Origin: JAGNXB01 sp964471595
Lineage (GTDB): Bacteria; Bacteroidota; Bacteroidia; Chitinophagales; Saprospiraceae
Assembly: GCA_964471595.1 (NCBI GenBank)
Contig: CAYYGN010000009.1
Coordinates: 1-64,000, forward strand
DNA: 64,000 bases
Direction: 5' to 3'
Within the stretch, counting starts at the first letter, position 1. Every line of letters begins with the position of its first letter. This document shows, piece by piece, positions 17,882-25,308 of the stretch. Position numbers and translations under genes: made by a program. The notes beneath the pieces are model-generated. The model ran no database searches, was not told the origin of the DNA, and was given only the letters and a program-made list of their open reading frames with translations.

Positions 17882-18191
17882 GGGTAGCCGTTAGTTTGAA
17901 TAGGATGAAATCGAGCATACTTTCTACTGTGAACAACTCTGGAATATCTTTTTCCGTGAGACCCCGGTTGCGGGCGGCTTCTTCGAGTAATGTACGAATC
18001 TCTTCATTTTTGAATTTGAAACCATAAACCTTTTCCACCGCGAAGCGGATATCAAGGATGTCTATGGATTCGGCTTCCAGGTCCAGAAAAAAACGACTTT
18101 CCGGTTTGATGGAATCGGCTGGAATTTGCAGTGATCGGGCTACAATGTCTATCAAATGATCTAGAATGGATTGGCGTTGAGGCGCATTCAT
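17874..18191 (-). CDS. Dedicated acyl carrier protein
   Basis: 105 residues from ATG 18191, longer than housekeeping AcpP (~78) because of an insertion before the last helix. The phosphopantetheine site is S42 in DLEAESIDILDI (canonical DSL replaced by ESI). It carries intermediates between the adjacent ketosynthase, ketoreductase, dehydratase and enoyl reductase. The start at 18191 lies 5 nt after the ketosynthase stop; an upstream in-frame start at 18227 would overlap that gene by 31 nt. The divergent motif and length suggest a specialised ACP. Confidence 0.85.
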   Translation of the reverse strand: MNAPQRQSILDHLIDIVARSLQIPADSIKPESRFFLDLEAESIDILDIRFAVEKVYGFKFKNEEIRTLLEEAARNRGLTEKDIPELFTVESMLDFILFKLTATHD

Positions 18192-18196
18192 AGGAA

Positions 18197-19501
18197 TCAG
18201 GTTTGGATACGGCTGAATATCAGACAAGCATTTTGCCCGCCAAATCCAAAAGAATTGCTAAGGATATGGTCCACTTTGGCAGGTCTGGCTTTCTGCATGA
18301 TATGATCCAGGTTGCAGGCGGGGTCTGGTCGCTCAAGGTGAGCAGTTGGTGGCAATATATTGTCCATGAATGAAAATACACATGACGCGCCTTCGATGGC
18401 TCCCGCCCCTGCAACAAGGTGGCCGATCATGGATTTGATTGAGCTCACGGGGAGAGAGTCGGTATGTATGCCGAAAACCTTACGGATGGCAAGGGTTTCG
18501 ACGGGATCATTCATTCTCGTGCTGGTTCCATGAGCATTAACGTACCCGATGTCTTCCGGTTGCAGCCTGGCGTCAGTTAAGGCTTGTTCCATGGCCAGGA
18601 TGGCGCCGCGGCCATCCTCAGGCTCGTCCGTGATGCGATATGCATCGGAGGAGGATCCGTACCCCTTGAGTTCTGCCAAAGGGAGACCCCCGCGTGCCCG
18701 GCAAAAGGATTCAGATTCAAGAATAAAATAGGCAGCACCCTCTCCCAATACAAACCCATCTCTGGTCTTGTCAAAAGGTCGGCTTGCCGAAGCAAATTCA
18801 TTATTATTGGTTGATAAGGCGCCCAGCAGACCAAATGAGAGTAAACTTGAGGGATTGGTGCCCGAATCTGCGCCTCCGGCAATCATGACATCCTGTAACC
18901 CATATCTGATCTTCAACAAGGCCTCCCCCAATGCCTGTGCCGATGAGGTGCATGCCGTGGTATAGGTGAGACAATGTCCCATGGCGCCATATTTAATAGC
19001 CAAGTGACCACTAATGGCGTTAGGTATTGTCCGCACTGGTTGCAGAGGGTGCATGTTTTCAAGCAATGAGAACCAAAACTCCCCTTCTGAAATGCCTGAT
19101 CTTGGAAGGTCCTTCAACCAATTTGAGGTGTTGTAGCTCAAGGTTGATGAATCCTTGTCCACCAATCCCGTACCGCCGGCACCCACACTGATGCCCAGTC
19201 TGTGAGTGGGACATTGCCCGGCGGAAAGTCCTGATTGTTGCCAAGCTTCTTCTACAGCCAGCATGGACATAATACCGGCCCTTGTCAGCATTTTGGCAAT
19301 TCGCCGGTTAGGTAAAAGTTCCGTGAGTTGTTCATCACTTTCCATGGCCTGTGCCCAAAAGCGGGTAGGCATTTTGGAAGCGTCAAAGTCATCAATCGGT
19401 CGGAAGCCTGAACGGCCCTTCGAAATGGAAGTCCAAAATGAATCCTTACCAACGCCAAAGGCGGAAACCACCCCGATGCCCGTTATAAATACCCGCTGCA
19501 T
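18197..19501 (-). CDS. Beta-ketoacyl-ACP synthase, FabF-like
   Basis: 434 residues from ATG 19501 (an overlapping GTG at 19507 is the alternative). Full condensing-enzyme active site: C184 (TTACTSSAQA), H324 (NAHGTST) and H361 (IGHLVAGAG), with K356 before the second His. It elongates acyl-ACP with malonyl-ACP. The presence of the complete Cys-His-His triad argues against a chain-length-factor role. It lies in the same operon as an ACP, reductases and dehydratase; no acyltransferase or second ketosynthase is adjacent. Confidence 0.9.
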   Translation of the reverse strand: MQRVFITGIGVVSAFGVGKDSFWTSISKGRSGFRPIDDFDASKMPTRFWAQAMESDEQLTELLPNRRIAKMLTRAGIMSMLAVEEAWQQSGLSAGQCPTHRLGISVGAGGTGLVDKDSSTLSYNTSNWLKDLPRSGISEGEFWFSLLENMHPLQPVRTIPNAISGHLAIKYGAMGHCLTYTTACTSSAQALGEALLKIRYGLQDVMIAGGADSGTNPSSLLSFGLLGALSTNNNEFASASRPFDKTRDGFVLGEGAAYFILESESFCRARGGLPLAELKGYGSSSDAYRITDEPEDGRGAILAMEQALTDARLQPEDIGYVNAHGTSTRMNDPVETLAIRKVFGIHTDSLPVSSIKSMIGHLVAGAGAIEGASCVFSFMDNILPPTAHLERPDPACNLDHIMQKARPAKVDHILSNSFGFGGQNACLIFSRIQT

Positions 19502-19503
19502 GA

Positions 19504-19989
19504 TCACGAGGCAATGGGCTTTCCAGTAATCACTGTATTCCTGAGGGGAAAGCGGTAAAATTCCTCAAGTCCTGCCATCGTGGCCCGAAAAGCGCCCTCC
19601 CGGTCGTGATCATGGACTTTCCCCGTGATGAGATGTCCCCGGCTCACCAATGTCTGACCCACATTGATTTGGCAGTTGAAAAGAGATGATTCCTCATGGT
19701 CACTTTCTAATGCGGCGGTGATGTGGAGCACATCTCCGGGATGTACAAGCTGTCTGAATTGTACTTTCTCAACCTGGAGCAATAAGGAAAATGTCTTATA
19801 ATCCGAACAAATTTCAATCAGGGCGCCGCATGCCTGGGCCATAGCTTCAATTTGAAGCGCTCCCGGCAGAACCGGGAAACCTTCAAAATGACTGGCGTAA
19901 TAGGGTTCCGCCAGTGTAGTGGCTCGTACCACTTCTATGCTTTTTCCCCAATCAATCTTGTTGATCCTGTCAATGAAACAGTAGTGCAT
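19504..19989 (-). CDS. 3-hydroxyacyl-ACP dehydratase, FabZ-like hot-dog protein
   Basis: 161 residues. The hot-dog central-helix motif HFEGFPVLPGALQIEAMAQ carries catalytic H34 and E48, the same 14-residue spacing as FabZ. It dehydrates 3-hydroxyacyl-ACP to trans-2-enoyl-ACP. First gene of the operon: a -7 element lies only 4 nt before its ATG. A C-terminal tail of ~25 residues exceeds standard FabZ length. Confidence 0.87.
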   Translation of the reverse strand: MHYCFIDRINKIDWGKSIEVVRATTLAEPYYASHFEGFPVLPGALQIEAMAQACGALIEICSDYKTFSLLLQVEKVQFRQLVHPGDVLHITAALESDHEESSLFNCQINVGQTLVSRGHLITGKVHDHDREGAFRATMAGLEEFYRFPLRNTVITGKPIAS

Positions 19990-19993
19990 TAAG

Positions 19994-20001
19994 CAAATAT
20001 A
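19994..20001 (-). promoter_or_regulatory. -7 element of the FAS-like operon promoter
   Basis: On the minus strand TATATTTG matches TAnnTTTG. It ends 4 nt before the dehydratase ATG (19989), implying a leaderless or near-leaderless transcript. No clear TTTG at -33. Confidence 0.5.
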
Positions 20002-20249
20002 GGTTTTTCAATAATGAAGAATAGGACATGGATGGGTAAAACAGTGCTTGAGCGGATTAGTATGGATCCAAAACCAGGTCAAAGCCCGTTTTTTCGGGAT
20101 GTGGCCTGCTTTAACACCCATCCGTCCATTCATATCCCGTATCCGTCAAGTCAGCACCGCGATCCGTACATGCATCAGGCACGGCCCGATGGACCCGGGT
20201 CACCTTTGCTCCGTCAATTCATCCTTCACCTTATTCAACATCCTGTGAC

Positions 20250-21440
20250 ATGGTCAACAAATGGTCTTCCCTCCCGATGAGCTTCCTGGTTGCTGCCGCA
20301 CTTTTGATTTTGCCGGCTTGCAACAAGGAGAAAGGATTCCTTCCCAAGGACATCCAGAACAATGAAAAGGTCTTTGATATGGACCTGTTTCAACAAAACG
20401 TGCAAAATGGCCTCGGCAACCAATGGACCGGTTATTCCTTTGCCATCAGCCAGAATGGTCAGCTCAAACGCAGTGGATCCTTCGGGAAACGCCTTAATGC
20501 GGCAGACGGCAATATCGACATGGAGACGACAACGCCGCTGTATGGCGCCAGCGTCAATAAGGTCATGACGGCCGTGGCCATGCTGCGCATTCTGGAAGCC
20601 AAGGGCAATGGCGATGCCGGATTCTGGCTCAATGCCACCATCGCCCAGTTTTTGCCTCCCGGATGGAACTTTGGTCCCAATTCGGCCAACATCACATTCC
20701 GGAATCTGCTGCAACACCGATCCGGTATACCCGTCGATGCCCCCATCGATTACCAGGGATTGAGGGCGATGATCGCCACCGGTACACCAGTCAACAAAAG
20801 TTATGCTTACAGCAATGCCAATTACGCCCTGCTCCGCATCCTCATCGCTCGCATGAGCGGCAACGCCCAGGCCAATGACAACAATGACGCCGTCAATGCC
20901 AACGCGGTTCTTTCGGGCTTTCGCCGTTATATGGATACGGAAATATTCAACCCACTTGACATCACTGTCGATACCAAGCCATTCGGCAACTGGCCTGCCC
21001 GGTATTACGGATTCGGCAACAACAGCAGTGGCTGGAATATGGGAGACATGACGGATCGGATGGGCAATGGCGGCTTTTACTTCTCCGCGATCGATGCCGC
21101 CAAATTCCTCGCCTACCTCAATCACACGGAGGACATCCTTAGCACGAGCGCCAGGGAGTTGATGTACAATCAGTTTCTCGGATGGTCGGACGGCAGTGAT
21201 CCGGTCAACGAACCCCAGGGTCAGCACGGGACCTACTACTACAAGGGCGGTTCGTTCTGTAATAGTGCCGACAACAACGGTTGCAACGGTCAAGGCGTAA
21301 GGAATGTCGTGGCCAGTTTCCCCAAGAACAAGGTCGAGATCGTTATCATGGCCAATTCCAGGGGTGGCAATATGGATTCCTCGCAGGGCCTGCGCGCCAT
21401 GCTGCGCAACGCCTATGATAATGCCTGGGTAGTCAAATAA
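20250..21440 (+). CDS. Beta-lactamase-fold serine hydrolase lipoprotein
   Basis: 396 residues. Lipoprotein signal with lipobox LPAC (C24). Class C beta-lactamase/DD-peptidase-like motifs: S101-x-x-K104 (SVNK) and Y187-S-N (YSN). The family includes DD-carboxypeptidases, esterases and EstB-like hydrolases; resistance activity is not implied. Position next to a two-component cluster is probably coincidental because a strong terminator follows. The ~260 nt upstream show no convincing gene. Confidence 0.83.
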   Translation: MVNKWSSLPMSFLVAAALLILPACNKEKGFLPKDIQNNEKVFDMDLFQQNVQNGLGNQWTGYSFAISQNGQLKRSGSFGKRLNAADGNIDMETTTPLYGASVNKVMTAVAMLRILEAKGNGDAGFWLNATIAQFLPPGWNFGPNSANITFRNLLQHRSGIPVDAPIDYQGLRAMIATGTPVNKSYAYSNANYALLRILIARMSGNAQANDNNDAVNANAVLSGFRRYMDTEIFNPLDITVDTKPFGNWPARYYGFGNNSSGWNMGDMTDRMGNGGFYFSAIDAAKFLAYLNHTEDILSTSARELMYNQFLGWSDGSDPVNEPQGQHGTYYYKGGSFCNSADNNGCNGQGVRNVVASFPKNKVEIVIMANSRGGNMDSSQGLRAMLRNAYDNAWVVK

Positions 21441-21453
21441 AGGTATTCATCCA

Positions 21454-21480
21454 CAAGGGAGGGGGCTAACCCCTCCCTTG
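21454..21480 (+). terminator. Strong terminator after the serine hydrolase gene
   Basis: An 11-bp perfect stem, CAAGGGAGGGG (21454-21464) with CCCCTCCCTTG (21470-21480), has loop GCTAA and is followed by TTATCTTT. Confidence 0.75.
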
Positions 21481-21481
21481 T

Positions 21482-21489
21482 TATCTTTG
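21482..21489 (+). promoter_or_regulatory. -7 element for the LytS/LytTR operon
   Basis: TATCTTTG matches TAnnTTTG and directly abuts the upstream terminator. No good -33 TTTG at the right distance. Confidence 0.45.
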
Positions 21490-21510
21490 GTCCGTAATGA
21501 ATCAACCGGA

Positions 21511-22788
21511 GTGTTCCGGTATAGTTCTTCAATATCATTCGGATGCCGTCTGCCCAGGACTCGAAATTGTAAATCTTCTGCTTTGCCCGGTCGCTCCCAC
21601 ACCCGTCCAGATACCCAACCAGCCCTCAGCTTTGATGAGCTGGAAAAAATCCTCCTGTATTTTTCCACCTCCATCTACGGCCAGAACACAGAAGAGGATA
21701 TCCTGTGGGATTTGGCACGCAACTGCATCGCCCGGCTGGGATTTGTGGATTGTGTCATTTATCTGGTTGATCCGGTGAGGAATGTCCTCGTGCAAAAAGC
21801 AGCATTGGGACCCAAGAATCCAAAGCGGCATGAAATCCTCAATGCCATCGAGATTCCGGTAGGTCAGGGGATTACGGGACACGTGGCGCAATCCGGCAAA
21901 CCGGAACTCATTGTGGATACGACACGAGATCCCAGGTATATTGTGGACGACGAAGCCCGGCATTCCGAATTATGTGTGCCCATTTTGGGAGAAGGTCGAG
22001 TCCTGGGGCTGATAGACAGTGAACATCCTCAAAAGGGATTTTTCACGAGCCAACATGTGCGCGTGTTGACCGCCATCGCCTCTATCTGTGCCAACAAATT
22101 GTTGCGTGTGCGCGCCGAAAAAGCCCAGGAAGAGGGGCGGCAACTGATGAACGACCTCAAAGCCCGGGCATTGCGCGCTCAGCTCAGTCCGCATTTCGTG
22201 TTCAATGCATTGAATGCCATACAGCATTTCATCACGGCCGAAGAAAAGGAGAAAGCCGTCCGTTTCCTTTCCCTTTTCAGCAAACTCATCCGGTACCATT
22301 TGGCCAATTATGAAAAAGATGAGGCCGTGCTGGAGAAAGAAATGGACATGCTGGAATGGTACCTGAAGCTACAGCAATTGAGGTACGAAGGGCGATTTGA
22401 GTATCGCTTTGACCGCCGGTTTGGCCTTGATGGCAATGGATGGCGCATTCCTTCTCTCGTGGTGAGTTCCCTGATGGAATTTGCGGTGGAACAGTCGATG
22501 TTTCATCAGGAGGGATTAAGCCAATTATTTCTCAAGGTGGACCGAAAGGAGGACAAGGTTGAATTGGAAGTCCTGTATGGCCCGGTACACCTGGACCCCA
22601 AACAGCAGAAAGAAGTCAACTACCGGGAGGAGTTTTTACCCTGGGAAAGGCAAGTTGACCTCCTCAACAAGATCCGTGGTTATGGCATCGAGACAGGGAC
22701 CGACATGCTTGAAGGGGAAAAACCGGACACCTGCCGGGTCCGAATTCGTCTTCTGCTTCCGTTGATCGCCACGGCTTCGAACTCATGA
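21511..22788 (+). CDS. GAF-domain LytS-like sensor with degenerate kinase core (probable pseudokinase)
   Basis: About 425 residues from GTG 21511. The frame has no ATG near its beginning, so the start is tentative; the codons up to about 21620 may not be coding. A GAF domain (about 45-205) is followed by a short coiled coil and a LytS-type His_kinase segment with the phospho-acceptor motif LSPHFVFNALNAIQ intact. The ATPase part is not intact: the N-box (normally QPF(V/I)ENAI) reads SSLMEFAVEQ and no DNGIG-type G1 box exists. ATG of the next kinase overlaps its TGA stop (22785-22788). It probably senses a small ligand and acts through the partner kinase. Confidence 0.8.
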   Translation: MFRYSSSISFGCRLPRTRNCKSSALPGRSHTRPDTQPALSFDELEKILLYFSTSIYGQNTEEDILWDLARNCIARLGFVDCVIYLVDPVRNVLVQKAALGPKNPKRHEILNAIEIPVGQGITGHVAQSGKPELIVDTTRDPRYIVDDEARHSELCVPILGEGRVLGLIDSEHPQKGFFTSQHVRVLTAIASICANKLLRVRAEKAQEEGRQLMNDLKARALRAQLSPHFVFNALNAIQHFITAEEKEKAVRFLSLFSKLIRYHLANYEKDEAVLEKEMDMLEWYLKLQQLRYEGRFEYRFDRRFGLDGNGWRIPSLVVSSLMEFAVEQSMFHQEGLSQLFLKVDRKEDKVELEVLYGPVHLDPKQQKEVNYREEFLPWERQVDLLNKIRGYGIETGTDMLEGEKPDTCRVRIRLLLPLIATASNS

Positions 22789-23531
22789 CGGCCTGGTGGA
22801 TTACGTTCGGGCTCTTAGCTGCCTTGCTCCTGATGCTCCTTCGCCTGCGAAAAATTTCCAGGAACCTGAGAGAAGCGAAATCCTTGAATAAACAGCTTCG
22901 CCAGCAATTGGCGAAAGCAAGACTGGATCCGCATTTCATGTTTAATGCCCTGAGCTCCATCCAGTATTTTATTTCGGCAGGCAACAGGGAATCATCCCTG
23001 AGATATCTGTCCCGCTTTGCCACCCTGCTCAGGGAAACCATGGATGCAGGCGACAACCGGCCTGTCCCCCTGGCTGAGGACATACGATTGCTGGGCATTT
23101 ATCTCGAACTGGAATCCTTGCGGTTCAACGGGAAACTCGCGTTTGAAGTGGGGGCCGCCCCTGATGTGGATCTGCAGGAAACAGAGATTCCCCTCCTGTT
23201 GGTCCAGCCATTTGTAGAAAATGCCATTATCCACGGGTTAGCGCCCATGCAGGGGGAGGGACGGGTCACCGTTCATTACCAGGATGGCGGCGCGTTTACC
23301 ACTTGTACCGTCACCGATAACGGAATAGGCCGCCAGGCCGCCATGACGAGGAGGAAGGAAAGGCACGCCCAACGCCCTTCGCGGGGTATGGACCTGGCCA
23401 GTGAGCGAATTTCACTCTGGGGTAACCTTCCTTCCGGTATCGATCCCATTCAGATCATTGATCTGGTCGATGATCAGGGTAAGGCCGCTGGTACCGAAGT
23501 GATCATCCGTATTCCCAAATCAAAATCCTGA
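22785..23531 (+). CDS. LytS-family sensor histidine kinase, intact
   Basis: 248 residues: a single N-terminal membrane helix (about 5-21), a short coiled coil, then the His_kinase domain with ARLDPHFMFNALSSIQYF and a complete HATPase domain (VQPFVENAIIHGL N-box; VTDNGIG G1 box). It has no sensory domain of its own, whereas the preceding protein has a GAF domain but a broken ATPase. The two share the same fold and the genes overlap by 4 nt, which suggests a heterodimer. Confidence 0.88.
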   Translation: MTAWWITFGLLAALLLMLLRLRKISRNLREAKSLNKQLRQQLAKARLDPHFMFNALSSIQYFISAGNRESSLRYLSRFATLLRETMDAGDNRPVPLAEDIRLLGIYLELESLRFNGKLAFEVGAAPDVDLQETEIPLLLVQPFVENAIIHGLAPMQGEGRVTVHYQDGGAFTTCTVTDNGIGRQAAMTRRKERHAQRPSRGMDLASERISLWGNLPSGIDPIQIIDLVDDQGKAAGTEVIIRIPKSKS

Positions 23532-23534
23532 GAA

Positions 23535-24290
23535 GTGCTGCGTGCCTTGATCGTCGAAGATGAACACCACAGCCGGGAGAGTCTGAAGCTCCTCCTGAGG
23601 GATTATTGTCCTCAAATCGAAGTGTGTGGTGAAGCGGCCTCCGTTGAAGAGGCCGTTGAGTTGGTCAAATCCCACAATCCAGGGTTGCTTTTTCTGGATA
23701 TCGAACTGCAGGATTCGACCGGGTTTGATTTGTTGCGACGTCTGCCCGGACTTGATGCGGCCGTGATATTCACGACGGCATTCGACCAGTACGCCATTCA
23801 GGCCATTCGGTTCAGTTCGCTCGATTATTTGCTCAAGCCGATTGACTTGGACGAACTGCAAGCAGCAGTGACCCGTGCGATCAACTGGCAAGGGGAGTCA
23901 GATGCAAAGGCCCGCCTCGATGTGCTGATCCATCATTTGGAATCCCGCGGGCCGGACGCAGGCCAGCGCATCTGTCTATCCACCTCCGAGGGATTGGAAT
24001 TTCTTCCTATTGCAGAAATTCTTTATTGCGAGGCGGGGGGCTCGTATACCACCTTTCATTTGAAAGACAATCGCCGCATTGTGGTCAGCAAGCACCTGAA
24101 AGAATTCGAAAACCTGTTGGCAGGATATCCTTTTTTCAGGGTGCACAACAGTTATTTGATCAACCTCAGGGAAGTGCGTCGTTTTGTCAAGTCGGAAGGG
24201 GGGTATCTGGTCATGAGCGATCAATCATCCCTCCCCATCTCTCCGCGGCATCGCGAAGCTTTTCTTGTCCGCATGGCCGAGCTGGATTGA
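23535..24290 (+). CDS. LytTR-family response regulator
   Basis: 251 residues from GTG 23535, 3 nt after the kinase. Receiver domain with acidic pocket EDE near residue 8-10, phospho-acceptor D55 (LLFLDIEL) and K near 106 (LLKPID). The C-terminal LytTR DNA-binding domain starts about residue 150 (FLPIAEILYCEAGGSYT; FFRVHNSYLIN). It is the output of the preceding kinase pair. Targets unknown; nothing in the immediate neighbourhood shows an obvious LytTR-type direct repeat. Confidence 0.9.
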   Translation: MLRALIVEDEHHSRESLKLLLRDYCPQIEVCGEAASVEEAVELVKSHNPGLLFLDIELQDSTGFDLLRRLPGLDAAVIFTTAFDQYAIQAIRFSSLDYLLKPIDLDELQAAVTRAINWQGESDAKARLDVLIHHLESRGPDAGQRICLSTSEGLEFLPIAEILYCEAGGSYTTFHLKDNRRIVVSKHLKEFENLLAGYPFFRVHNSYLINLREVRRFVKSEGGYLVMSDQSSLPISPRHREAFLVRMAELD

Positions 24291-24297
24291 TGCGCTA

Positions 24298-25308
24298 TCA
24301 ATCCGGTGGGCCGGACACAAATCCCGTCGGCCATGTACCGGTCCGCAGCAGGAAAAGGAGATACAGATCGGCCATCGACTTTCCGGGATGCATGCCGGCC
24401 AACTGTCGGAAATCCGCCTCCGCTTCCTCAAGCAAACCGGCCTGCTCGAAAAGGACAGCCCGATCCAACAGCCGTGATGTCAGATCAGTTCGGGAGAGGG
24501 TCCGGCAGCGGATATCGGTATGCACATCGTCCCGGGTGTTTTCACTGACCACGCGAAAGGGAAAATGAAAACAGGAGGGGGCATCCTGCCGGGCGGATTG
24601 CACCAGCCATCGGTAATGGGTGGTCCCTTCAGGAGCGTCATTGGCAGGGATGGAGACCACCGCAAAAGTATCGGACACAACACCGTGTACGAGGGCGCGA
24701 TGGGTGCCGTCGGGCAATACGGCATGAACCTGGAGCAGATATTCATCAACGCCTTCTTCCGCTCGCCAGACAAACCGTTGCTGGCCGGATGTCCATGTCG
24801 CGCCATATCCGGGAAAGCGCATGAGCGGCAGCGGACAATCACCACGGGTGACGCCCCCCCTTTGCCGGAGGTGGTATTCAGCGATACGCGCTTTGGGCGG
24901 AGATTTCTTTTTGATGTGGTCGGAAAGAAAATGCAACACCTGATCGAAAAGCCCTTTATTTTTTTGTTGGTCAAAGAGGTCATTCAGTTCATCCAGGGTC
25001 AGAATGGTAGGTCGACCGTAGGGACCCGCAACGCCAAGATCTCCGGCGGGATTGCGAAACAAAATTTGGGCATCCGCATCCAGGACGACCCGGCAACCGA
25101 AAGGAATGCCCATGTCATAGGCCAGTAATTGTTCCTCTTGTTTGGGGCAGGAGAGGCGGGCATGGCCTTCTGCCTGATATATCCTGATGGACGGTGATGG
25201 GGCATGAGGATCCCTGAATTGACCATGGAGTCCGGTCGCCAGCAATCCGGCCGCCGCTATCAACAATGGACGGGTCGTGACCCAAAACCATTTCTTTCGG
25301 TCAGTCAT
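24298..25308 (-). CDS. Secreted FecR-like protein with helical C-terminus, partner of CHASE2 protein
   Basis: 336 residues. Signal-anchor-like N-terminus (about 10-30), a FecR-like beta region (about 40-105: YQAEGHARL, DADAQILF), a middle Ig-like region with WTSGQQRFVWRAEEG, and a C-terminal TPR-like helical segment (about 280-325). It overlaps the end of the CHASE2 gene by 8 nt (ATGACTGA), so the two are translationally coupled. I do not recognise a named family; the FecR resemblance is modest. A periplasmic partner of the CHASE2 sensor is the natural inference. Confidence 0.72.
   Translation of the reverse strand: MTDRKKWFWVTTRPLLIAAAGLLATGLHGQFRDPHAPSPSIRIYQAEGHARLSCPKQEEQLLAYDMGIPFGCRVVLDADAQILFRNPAGDLGVAGPYGRPTILTLDELNDLFDQQKNKGLFDQVLHFLSDHIKKKSPPKARIAEYHLRQRGGVTRGDCPLPLMRFPGYGATWTSGQQRFVWRAEEGVDEYLLQVHAVLPDGTHRALVHGVVSDTFAVVSIPANDAPEGTTHYRWLVQSARQDAPSCFHFPFRVVSENTRDDVHTDIRCRTLSRTDLTSRLLDRAVLFEQAGLLEEAEADFRQLAGMHPGKSMADLYLLFLLRTGTWPTGFVSGPPD

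Noticed and set aside
16384..19989. Flexirubin or aryl polyene gene cluster
   Set aside because: No ammonia-lyase, acyltransferase/glycosyltransferase, AMP ligase, outer-membrane carrier or second ACP is present, and an enoyl reductase is, which such polyene pathways lack.
20014..20280. Small plus-strand frame before the serine hydrolase
   Set aside because: Overlaps the hydrolase start in another frame, is His/Pro-rich, and shows no signal or motif.
20235..21293. 352-codon minus-strand open frame
   Set aside because: Antisense of the beta-lactamase-fold lipoprotein, which has signal peptide, SxxK and YSN.
20250..21440. Antibiotic-resistance beta-lactamase
   Set aside because: Only the general class C/DD-peptidase fold motifs are present in a lipoprotein; these do not distinguish a beta-lactamase from carboxypeptidases or esterases.
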